Assembly (NCBI GenBank): GCA_016302725.1
Contig: JAEDNB010000007.1
Span: 1 to 23,512, forward strand
From: Lentisphaeria bacterium
GTDB lineage: Bacteria; Verrucomicrobiota; Lentisphaeria; Oligosphaerales; Oligosphaeraceae
Length of the DNA: 23,512 nucleotides
Reading direction: 5' to 3'
Position numbers and translations under genes: made by a program. Under the pieces are notes generated by a model. The model saw only the letters and a program-made list of their open reading frames with translations, ran no database searches and was not told the origin of the DNA. The stretch's first letter is position 1; every line of letters starts with the position of its first letter. Shown here in pieces: positions 1 through 5,577 of this stretch.

Positions 1-905
1 TCGGAGTCGAAGAGGTAGGGATGGCGGACGAAGACGGTGTTGACCCGGCTGGCCATGGGGCTGTCCACGAAGATGCGGAGGTTGGGGATGCGCTTTTCCG
101 CGTTCAGCTGGGCCAGGAAATAGAGGAGTTCCTGGGTTCTTTCCACGGCGAAGGAGGGGATGATCAGGTTGCCGCCCCTCTCCGCGGTGTCATTGATGAT
201 GCGCCCCAGTTCCCCGGGGATGCTCTGGGTTTCCCCGTGGGTGCGGTTGCCGTAGGTGGATTCCACCAGCAGGTAGTCCGCCGGCCCTGCCGCGGCGGGG
301 TCCTGGAGGATGGGCATGTCCCAGCGCCCCACGTCCCCCGAGAAGAGAATCCTACGGGTTTCCCCGCCCTGGGTGACGGAGATCCGGCAGCAAGCCGCCC
401 CCAGGATGTGCCCCACCTGGATGAACTCCACGGACACCCCGTCCCCGATTTCCAGGGGACGGCCGTAGTCCACGGGGACGAAATACTGGGAGACCTCCTC
501 CGCTTCTTCCGCCGTGTAGAGGGGCTCCTCCTGGTAGGGGCCCTTTCGGCCCTCGCGCTCATGGCGCTTCCGCTTGAACTCCGCGTCTTCCTCGTTGATT
601 TTCCCGCAGTCCTCCATGACGATACGGGCGATTTCCGTGGTGGCGCTGGTGGCGTAGATGGGCCCCCGGTAGCCGCCGCTGACCAGGCGGGGGAGCCTTC
701 CGCAGTGGTCCAGGTGGGCATGGGTGAGGACCACCGCGTCCAATTTCATGGGGGAGACGGGGAAATTCTCCCAGTTCCTGCCCTTCAGGTCGTGCTCCTG
801 GTAGAGCCCGCAGTCCACCATGATACACATTCCATTGGCTTCCAAAAGGTAACATGAGCCAGTCACATTTCCGGCCGCGCCGTGAAAACTGATTTTGATG
901 TCCAT
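1..905 (-). CDS. Metallo-beta-lactamase/beta-CASP ribonuclease-like protein (3' end beyond left edge)
   Basis: The reading frame is open from the ATG at 905 to the left edge, giving about 301 residues without a stop, so the C-terminal part lies outside the window. The N-terminus (MDIKISFHGAAGNVTGS) and the metal motif THAHLDH (H62, H64, D66, H67) are those of the two-zinc hydrolase fold. VGHILGA near residue 170 and FSGDVGR near residue 190 supply later metal ligands. PADYLLVESTYGNR followed by a serine/alanine-rich loop leads into the beta-CASP insert that marks nucleic-acid-cleaving members. Family members are cytoplasmic RNA endo/exonucleases (CPSF-73/TTHA0252-like). A near-perfect ribosome binding site (AGGAGGT, five bases before the ATG) fixes the start. 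It is transcribed divergently from the helix-turn-helix gene. The family is certain; RNA as substrate is inferred from the family. Confidence 0.9.
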   Translation of the reverse strand, partial: MDIKISFHGAAGNVTGSCYLLEANGMCIMVDCGLYQEHDLKGRNWENFPVSPMKLDAVVLTHAHLDHCGRLPRLVSGGYRGPIYATSATTEIARIVMEDCGKINEEDAEFKRKRHEREGRKGPYQEEPLYTAEEAEEVSQYFVPVDYGRPLEIGDGVSVEFIQVGHILGAACCRISVTQGGETRRILFSGDVGRWDMPILQDPAAAGPADYLLVESTYGNRTHGETQSIPGELGRIINDTAERGGNLIIPSFAVERTQELLYFLAQLNAEKRIPNLRIFVDSPMASRVNTVFVRHPYLFDS

Positions 906-910
906 GGAAT

Positions 911-917
911 ACCTCCT
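911..917 (-). promoter_or_regulatory. Strong ribosome binding site of the beta-CASP gene
   Basis: Read on the minus strand the site is AGGAGGT, five bases before the ATG at 905. It matches the anti-Shine-Dalgarno almost perfectly. It stands out because many other genes in the window have no such sequence. Confidence 0.85.
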
Positions 918-976
918 GTTTCTGTTGGTGGGGACGGTGCTTTTCCGCCCTTGCCCTGGCGGCAGGATGCCGGGCG

Positions 977-1008
977 GGGCAATGGGGCGGCGGCGGGCAA
1001 TGGGGCGG
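977..1008 (-). repeat. 14-bp tandem direct repeat in the beta-CASP gene leader
   Basis: GGGCAATGGGGCGG occurs at 977-990 and again, identically, at 995-1008, with an 18-bp period. On the minus strand the transcript leader would carry CCGCCCCATTGCCC twice, between the candidate -10 element (1036-1041) and the start codon (905). It could be a protein-binding site, a leader element, or chance duplication in GC-rich DNA. Confidence 0.6.
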
Positions 1009-1035
1009 GATGTCCCAAGGGCGAGCCGTCGTCAG

Positions 1036-1041
1036 AATATA
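1036..1041 (-). promoter_or_regulatory. Candidate -10 element for the beta-CASP gene
   Basis: On the minus strand this reads GGGTTATATTCTGAC, with TATATT as the -10 hexamer. It is an isolated AT island in a very GC-rich stretch, about 130 bases before the start codon. No convincing -35 hexamer lies 16-18 bases upstream. The same TATATT(CTG) context recurs before other genes in the window. Confidence 0.45.
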
Positions 1042-1190
1042 ACCCGGGCGCTTCTCCTAGTTGGCCGCCATGGGGGGCAATTCGGGACTTTGGGAATCTC
1101 CGTCGGCTTTGGCGCCTGGGGGAAAGGGCGGGCGTTTCCAGGCGTTGCGGGCATTTGCTTCCTCCCTCCGGTGCAGGGAGTTGCGGGAGG

Positions 1191-1196
1191 TATAGT
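1191..1196 (+). promoter_or_regulatory. Candidate -10 element for the helix-turn-helix gene
   Basis: TATAGT lies in the sequence GGGAGGTATAGTCTGGGG, about 110 bases before the ATG at 1305. A -35 consensus is not visible. The palindromes at 1197-1221 start immediately after it, which places them over the likely transcription start. Confidence 0.4.
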
Positions 1197-1221
1197 CTGG
1201 GGTGCATCCCCAGGTGGATGC
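1197..1221. promoter_or_regulatory. Nested palindromes, candidate operator
   Basis: Two perfect inverted repeats interlock here. CTGGGG-TGCAT-CCCCAG spans 1197-1213, and GCATCC-CCAGGT-GGATGC spans 1204-1221. They abut the TATAGT element and precede a gene for a helix-turn-helix protein, a placement typical of an autoregulatory operator. An RNA hairpin in the leader is the alternative. Operator function is inferred. Confidence 0.45.
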
Positions 1222-1304
1222 CGAGAGGGCGGGAAGGAGGCCGGGCGTTCCGACCCCTTTCCCGCGTGCAATCCAAACCACAGCCATTTAAGGAGAAGAG
1301 AAGC

Positions 1305-1799
1305 ATGGAAGAACGGATGGAGTCGGAGGCAGGAATGCGGGAAGGAATGGGGAGGGAGCAGGAGGAATTGTGGTTCAGCCCGGGAATCCGACGGCAAATG
1401 ACGGAAAAGCGGCTTGCCCTGGGGCTGACCTACGCCTCCCTGGGACGGTATCTGGGCGTCTCCTGGGCGACGGTCCGCAAGTGGGAACTGGGCCTGATCC
1501 GGCTTTGCCAGCGGCGCCATCGCCGGCTCGTCCGGGAATTCCTCCGGGGCAGCTACGACCGCTCCCTCCGGGAAAACCGGAATCTCCCGGGCCGGGGGGG
1601 CTATCTGCGCCCCGTCCCCCGGGAGGCCGCTGCCTGCGTGCAACGCCTTGCCAACGGATATCGACTCCTGGAGGAGTACCCCCAGGGACGGCAGCGCCTG
1701 GTGGAGGCCGCCCAGAAGACGGTGCGGCAGGTGCTTTCCCAACTTCTGCTGGAGTGCGCCCCCGGGCACCCCCAGGGACAGGATGACGGCAAGGAATAG
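1305..1799 (+). CDS. Orphan XRE-like helix-turn-helix protein
   Basis: This encodes a 164-residue protein. The frame is open back to 882, but the ATG at 1305 has AGGAGA eight bases upstream and begins where the protein becomes plausible. After a Met/Glu-rich head of about 22 residues comes a region (about 24-80) that resembles an XRE/Cro-type DNA-binding domain: ALGLTYASLGRYLGVSWATV (39-58), followed by RKWELG. The two helices and the KWE ending are classic for that fold. Residues 80-105 are basic and Gly/Pro-rich, and 106-155 look helical. I do not recognise a named family beyond the helix-turn-helix. It stands alone between two candidate promoters, with palindromes upstream, so autoregulation is plausible. 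Its targets are unknown. Confidence 0.75.
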   Translation: MEERMESEAGMREGMGREQEELWFSPGIRRQMTEKRLALGLTYASLGRYLGVSWATVRKWELGLIRLCQRRHRRLVREFLRGSYDRSLRENRNLPGRGGYLRPVPREAAACVQRLANGYRLLEEYPQGRQRLVEAAQKTVRQVLSQLLLECAPGHPQGQDDGKE

Positions 1800-1808
1800 G
1801 CGGGCAAA

Positions 1809-1840
1809 CCCCCGGTGGGCGGGGTCCCGTCGCCCGGGGG
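1809..1840. terminator. GC-rich stem-loop after the helix-turn-helix gene (weak terminator candidate)
   Basis: CCCCCGG (1809-1815) and CCGGGGG (1834-1840) form a perfect 7-bp stem around an 18-base loop, nine bases after the stop codon. The following bases (GGTCTATATTCTG) are only moderately T-rich and hold the next promoter candidate. Termination is uncertain. Confidence 0.3.
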
Positions 1841-1844
1841 GGTC

Positions 1845-1850
1845 TATATT
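1845..1850 (+). promoter_or_regulatory. Candidate -10 element for the ABM/rnd pair
   Basis: TATATT, in the context GGTCTATATTCTGCG, lies about 90 bases before the ATG at 1940. It matches the element upstream of the beta-CASP gene, including the CTG that follows. No -35 hexamer is evident. Confidence 0.45.
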
Positions 1851-1880
1851 CTGCGTTGTGCCCGAAGGCGGACTCAAGGG

Positions 1881-1903
1881 GAGCCCGGCTGCGTTTCGGG
1901 CTC
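1881..1903 (+). other. Perfect 7-bp hairpin in the leader of the ABM gene
   Basis: GAGCCCG (1881-1887) and CGGGCTC (1897-1903) pair perfectly around a 9-base loop, 36 bases before the start codon. No T-tract follows, so it is more likely a leader structure than a terminator. Confidence 0.5.
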
Positions 1904-1939
1904 TTCCCACTCCCTTTCCTGTGAGGCGTAGTTGTCATT

Positions 1940-2245
1940 ATGGTTCATGTCCATGCCCGGGCCGTGGTCAAGCCCCAGTTCCGCGAGGCGTATCTGAAGA
2001 TTCTGGAAGAACTTGTGCCCCTGGTGCGGCAGGAGAGGGGATGCCTCCAATACCTCCCCTGCGCCGACTGGGAGGAGGGGGACGCCTCCCAGGGGTATCC
2101 GGTGACCATGGTGGAGACGTGGGAAAGCCGGGAGGACCTGGAGGCCCATCTGCAGGGACCCAACATCGCCCAGTTCCGCCGGCGCATTGCCGGAATGCGG
2201 GAGGAGGGAAGCACCTGCCTGGTGATGCGGCCCCTGATTCCCTAA
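1940..2245 (+). CDS. ABM-domain (YgiN-like) putative monooxygenase
   Basis: This is a 101-residue protein matching the small dimeric alpha-beta ABM fold in length and pattern. It begins MVHVHARAVVKPQFREAYLK, followed by the long helix (ILEELVPLVRQERGCLQY), a strand with MVETWESREDLEAHLQ, and a C-terminal strand. The WES-x-x-L-x-x-H motif in the second half is characteristic. Relatives include quinol monooxygenases and enzymes that act on small aromatic or aldehyde substrates, so the substrate cannot be read from sequence. A GAGG lies 14 bases before the ATG, a poor ribosome binding site. The gene is 18 bases upstream of rnd and probably co-transcribed with it. Confidence 0.8.
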   Translation: MVHVHARAVVKPQFREAYLKILEELVPLVRQERGCLQYLPCADWEEGDASQGYPVTMVETWESREDLEAHLQGPNIAQFRRRIAGMREEGSTCLVMRPLIP

Positions 2246-2263
2246 GGGCAGGAAGGCAAACCC

Positions 2264-3391
2264 ATGAAGAGACTCTGGATCGACGATGACGCCGCGTTCC
2301 GCGCCTTTGTGGAGAGCCTGCCCCCCGGGCAGCCCGTGGCGCTGGATACGGAATTCGACCGGACAAGGACGTACTACCCCGTCTTCGCCCTGCTCCAAGT
2401 CGGGGTGGGACGGGAGTGCGTGGCGCTGGTGGACGCCCTGGCGCTGAAGGAGTGGTCCCCCCTGGGAAGCCTCCTGGGAGACCCCCGCCGCCGAAAATAC
2501 CTCTTCAGCGCCTCCAACGACCTCCCCATCCTGCACCAGGCCTGCGGGACGGTGCCGGCTTCGGTCTTCGATGTCCAGGTCGCGGCGGGCTTTTGCGGGG
2601 AAAGCGGCGTCCAGGGGCTGAAGGCCGTCCTGGAGAGGCGCCTGGGGATTGTCCTGCCCAAGACGGAGACGCGCAGCGACTGGACCCGCCGCCCCCTGTC
2701 TGCCCAGCAGTTGAGTTATGCAGGGGACGACGTGGCCTATTTGACGGAGGTGGGGGAATGGTATGAGTCGGCCCTTCGGGCCAATGGGAACCTTTCCTGG
2801 TTCCAGGAGGAGATGGAGGAGGCGTTCTGCCGGGAGGAGGCCTATGGGCAGCCCCCTGTCGAGGAGGCCTGGAGGCGCCTGGGCTTTCTGCATCACCATC
2901 CTGGGGACCCCCAGGCGGTGCGCCGTGCCGTAGGGCTGGCCATCTGGCGGGAAGGGAAGGCGCGGGAGATCGACTGCGCCAAGCCCCGGCTCCTCACCGA
3001 GGAGCAGTTGAACTGGTGTGCGGCGGAAAATCCCGCCACCTTGGCGGATTTGATGAAGATGCCGAATTGCTGGCCCAAGCGAATCCGCCCCCACGGGCAG
3101 GAGATCCTGGAGGTGCTCGCCCATCCCCCCCAGGGCACCTACCGGGAACGCGTGGAAAAGCACTTCACCCCCGAACGGAAGGCGCGCTTGCGGAAACTCT
3201 CCGACCGGGTGATGGGAATCGCCGCCAGCTGCGCAAGGCAACGCCTCATCGACCCGGCCTTGGCATGCTCCCGGGGAGACGCCGACCGATGGGCCACCCT
3301 GCATCTGGATAAACTGCCCCAGGAAGGACGCATCTGCCGGGGATGGCGGAAGGAACTCCTGCAGGCGGGCCTGGACCAGATCCGCCCCTGA
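2264..3391 (+). CDS. rnd: Ribonuclease D
   Basis: This is a 375-residue 3'-5' exoribonuclease, the same length as the E. coli enzyme. The DEDDy catalytic set is visible: D28 and E30 in LDTEFDRTRTYYP, D86 in SASNDLPIL, and Y152/D156 in SYAGDDVAYL. The second half is helical and includes HRDC-like sequence: a first copy around residues 215-290 (REGKAREIDCAKPRLLTEEQ) and probably a second towards the end. The enzyme trims tRNA and small RNA precursors in the cytoplasm. GGAAGG lies about eight bases before the ATG. The 18-base gap to the ABM gene suggests one transcript. The gene ends 56 bases from the convergent glycosyltransferase. That gap holds GC-rich sequence but no clear terminator. Confidence 0.93.
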   Translation: MKRLWIDDDAAFRAFVESLPPGQPVALDTEFDRTRTYYPVFALLQVGVGRECVALVDALALKEWSPLGSLLGDPRRRKYLFSASNDLPILHQACGTVPASVFDVQVAAGFCGESGVQGLKAVLERRLGIVLPKTETRSDWTRRPLSAQQLSYAGDDVAYLTEVGEWYESALRANGNLSWFQEEMEEAFCREEAYGQPPVEEAWRRLGFLHHHPGDPQAVRRAVGLAIWREGKAREIDCAKPRLLTEEQLNWCAAENPATLADLMKMPNCWPKRIRPHGQEILEVLAHPPQGTYRERVEKHFTPERKARLRKLSDRVMGIAASCARQRLIDPALACSRGDADRWATLHLDKLPQEGRICRGWRKELLQAGLDQIRP

Positions 3392-3447
3392 AATGGCTTG
3401 CCGCTCCCCCTCCCGCCTTCACGCAGGGAAAGGGGGGCGCAGGGGAG

Positions 3448-4500
3448 TCACAGGAGGTCCAGGCGCTTGCGCCAGAGCCTGGCGGGCCAGGCGACCCCGG
3501 TCCTCATGAAGAGCCGCAGGAGACGGCAGAAGAAGCGTTCCCCGGGGGAGAGGAAGAACTCCCATTGGCGGAGGGTCCTTCCCTCTGCCGAGTCGTCCCA
3601 GAGGGCCCGCAGGAGCTGGCGCCGTTCGGCGTCGCCGCCGTCCACCCCCTGGCCGTGGGGGGTGAAGAGATGGCGGAAGAGGGGATTCAAGGCGGTGATG
3701 GCCCAGGCCCTTCTGGCGAGTCCGGGCATGTCCTTGTAGTGTCCCTGGTAGAAGTGCGCCAGGGAATGGATGGCGCGGGGCAGGGCCTTGAGGGCCTTGT
3801 CCCGGTGGCGGCTTCTCCAGGAGGCGGGGCGTCTGACGCACCAGAAGGAGGGGAGGAGGCGCTGCATGGTGGAGCAGTGGTGGGCCGCCAGGTAGACCCT
3901 TGGGGTCCAGGTCAGGTCCACCTGGTCCAGGATGGATTCGTCCGCCAGGAGGCCGTGCTGGAGAAGGAACTCCCTGCGGTAGCAACCCAGGAAGGCTTCG
4001 CAGCGCAGGGGGAGCCCCTCCTCTCCCAGCTTTTCCAGCAGGCGCATCCCGGAGCCCTCGTTGAGGCCGGCGAAGGAGCGGATGGTGGCCTCGGGAATGA
4101 AATACATCTCGTCGTCCATCCTGCCGACGACCGCGGTCATGATCATCAGGTCCAGGGTTGGCTTTTCGTTCCACAGCGCCTGGATTCTCTCCACGGCGGT
4201 GGGAGTCATTTCGTTTTCCGGCTCCATGACCATGAGGAAGGTGCCTTGGGCCTTCTTCACCCCCAGGTTGAAGACCTGCCCTGCGGTGAATTCCCGGGGG
4301 ACGCGCTCCAGCCGGATGTGGGGATAGCCCTGGAAACTCCCATGGAAGGCCTCCTCCGCCTCGGCGGGGCAGCCCCAGGAGAGCCCCAGCACCTCGCAGG
4401 CGGGGGTCAGGTTGGCCGCCACGGTGGAGAGGTTCCGGTGCAGTTCCGGAGGGACGGAGTCCGACATGGGGATGACGATGGAAAGCAGTGGCGTGCCCAT
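3448..4500 (-). CDS. Family 2 (GT-A) glycosyltransferase-like protein
   Basis: This is a 350-residue protein starting MGTPLLSIVIPMSDS, the usual first strand of a GT2 nucleotide-sugar transferase. The frame is open further upstream to 4755, but that part is low-complexity shadow sequence of yigZ. The GT-A pattern continues with EFTAGQVFNLGVKKAQGTFL near residues 90-110. Where a DxD metal site is expected it has MVMEPENEM. A later segment (about 140-230) has the look of an acceptor domain, and the C-terminal 120 residues are basic and Trp/Phe-rich. No signal peptide or clear membrane helix is seen. There is no ribosome binding site before the ATG. It is the last gene of the minus-strand cluster and lies 44 bases after yigZ. 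A role in envelope polysaccharide synthesis fits the nearby heptosyltransferase, but the substrate is unknown. Confidence 0.75.
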   Translation of the reverse strand: MGTPLLSIVIPMSDSVPPELHRNLSTVAANLTPACEVLGLSWGCPAEAEEAFHGSFQGYPHIRLERVPREFTAGQVFNLGVKKAQGTFLMVMEPENEMTPTAVERIQALWNEKPTLDLMIMTAVVGRMDDEMYFIPEATIRSFAGLNEGSGMRLLEKLGEEGLPLRCEAFLGCYRREFLLQHGLLADESILDQVDLTWTPRVYLAAHHCSTMQRLLPSFWCVRRPASWRSRHRDKALKALPRAIHSLAHFYQGHYKDMPGLARRAWAITALNPLFRHLFTPHGQGVDGGDAERRQLLRALWDDSAEGRTLRQWEFFLSPGERFFCRLLRLFMRTGVAWPARLWRKRLDLL

Positions 4501-4544
4501 GCTGTCAAGATTCGGAGGGGGGCGGCGTGGGCCGCCCCTGGACG

Positions 4545-5171
4545 CTACGGACTGGGGCCGAGGAGGGACAGGCGGAGCCTTCCCCGGGTGAGGTCCCGGA
4601 GGAGGGTTTCCAGGAGGGGGAGGTTCCGGGCGGGGAGCGTTCCCTGGAAGAGGACTCCCTCCCCGCTGTATTCCTCGGCGAGGACGGTGAATTCCTGTTC
4701 CCGGAGAATGCGCCTTCCCGCCTCCAACTGGGGGTAGGCCAGAAGGAGGCTGCACCGGGCGCAGGGGATGCGGGGGCGGGTGGAGGCCTCCGACAGGACG
4801 CCCCGGGCGGCGTCTCCGTAGGCATGGACGAGTCCACCGGTGCCCAGTTTGATGCCGCCGAACCAGCGGGTGACGGTCAGCAGGACCTGGGTGACCCGGG
4901 AGCCCTTCAGGATTTCCAGGACGGGACGCCCTGCGGTGCCGGCGGGTTCGCCGTCATCGGAGCACCCCATGACCTCCCCCTTTTCGCCGACCACCATGGC
5001 ATGCACCACATGGGAGGCGTCCGGATATTTTCTCCGCTGGGCGGCTACCCCCTCCCGGGCTTCCTCGGAGGAGGAGGCGGGCAGGAGTTCCGCCAGGAAG
5101 CGGGACCTCTTCTCCAGGAGGGTGAAGGCGGCGGGCCGGCACAGTTCCAGGAAGGGGGCCTCCTCGCTCAT
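4545..5171 (-). CDS. yigZ: YigZ/IMPACT (UPF0029) family protein
   Basis: This is a 208-residue protein, the usual family length. The N-terminal IMPACT domain shows EKRSRFLAEL, then HVVHAMVV, CSDDGEPAGTAGRPVLEILK, VTRWFGGIKLGTGGLVHAYG and an Ala-rich helix. These are the signature blocks of UPF0029. The C-terminal 75 residues match the ferredoxin-like DUF1949 tail. Family members are linked to translation or ribosome quality and, in eukaryotes, to Gcn2 regulation; the bacterial biochemical role is not settled. The start at 5171 is fixed by AAGGAGG seven bases upstream and by a four-base ATGA overlap with the preceding membrane-protein gene, which suggests translational coupling. Confidence 0.93.
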   Translation of the reverse strand: MSEEAPFLELCRPAAFTLLEKRSRFLAELLPASSSEEAREGVAAQRRKYPDASHVVHAMVVGEKGEVMGCSDDGEPAGTAGRPVLEILKGSRVTQVLLTVTRWFGGIKLGTGGLVHAYGDAARGVLSEASTRPRIPCARCSLLLAYPQLEAGRRILREQEFTVLAEEYSGEGVLFQGTLPARNLPLLETLLRDLTRGRLRLSLLGPSP

Positions 5172-5557
5172 TTTCCAGCCTCCTTGGGGGCGGGGGGCTG
5201 GGCGGGCTTGCGGATAAGGGCCATGAGGCCGGCGGCAAGGCCAAAGCAGAGGAGAAAGCCGGCGGCGGCGGCGATGGCGGGGGCGTAGGGGTGGAGGGAG
5301 GCCGGCAGAAGGCCCCCCAGAGGCGCCGAAAGGGTGCGCCAGGAGAACCAGCCCCCCGCCCCGGCAAAGGCCAGGCAGAGGGCCACCCCCACCAGGCGGA
5401 GGATGTAGAGCGCCAGGCGCAGGGCGAGGAAGATCAGAAGCAGCACCGCAAAGGCGATGATGAGGACCTTCCACCAGTCCGTGCTCCACTGGATGCCTTC
5501 CTGCTGAAAGGCCAGGTCGTCGGCAAAGGAATTGGCCAGAAGGAGGGGGAGGGGCAT
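5168..5557 (-). CDS. Small membrane protein of unknown function
   Basis: This is a 129-residue protein. A short N-terminal stretch (MPLPLLLANSFADDLAFQQE) is followed by a long hydrophobic region at 31-68, enough for one or two helices, and another helix at about 91-115 ending in positive charge (RKPAQPPAPKEAGK). I recognise no family. It starts 20 bases after the stop of fhs and overlaps yigZ by four bases (ATGA), so it lies inside the operon and is likely expressed. Its start has no ribosome binding site, so translation may depend on upstream coupling. The frame is supported by the overlap and by hydrophobicity that alternates with charged ends. Confidence 0.7.
   Translation of the reverse strand: MPLPLLLANSFADDLAFQQEGIQWSTDWWKVLIIAFAVLLLIFLALRLALYILRLVGVALCLAFAGAGGWFSWRTLSAPLGGLLPASLHPYAPAIAAAAGFLLCFGLAAGLMALIRKPAQPPAPKEAGK
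5179..5185 (-). promoter_or_regulatory. Ribosome binding site of yigZ inside the upstream gene
   Basis: On the minus strand the site is AAGGAGG, seven bases before the ATG at 5171. It lies within the last codons of the membrane-protein gene. It decides the yigZ start against the longer open frame that continues upstream to 5621. Confidence 0.8.
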
Positions 5558-5577
5558 GGGCGAGGCGCCGCAGGGGG

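Noticed and set aside
882..1304. N-terminal extension of the helix-turn-helix gene back to 882
   Set aside because: It would cover the divergent promoter region, reads as low-complexity sequence, and the ATG at 1305 has a good ribosome binding site.
3392..3447. Possible bidirectional terminator between rnd and the GT2 gene
   Set aside because: C-runs can pair with G-runs (about eight pairs with one wobble), but there is no T-tract on either strand and the pairing is what any such GC-rich sequence would offer.
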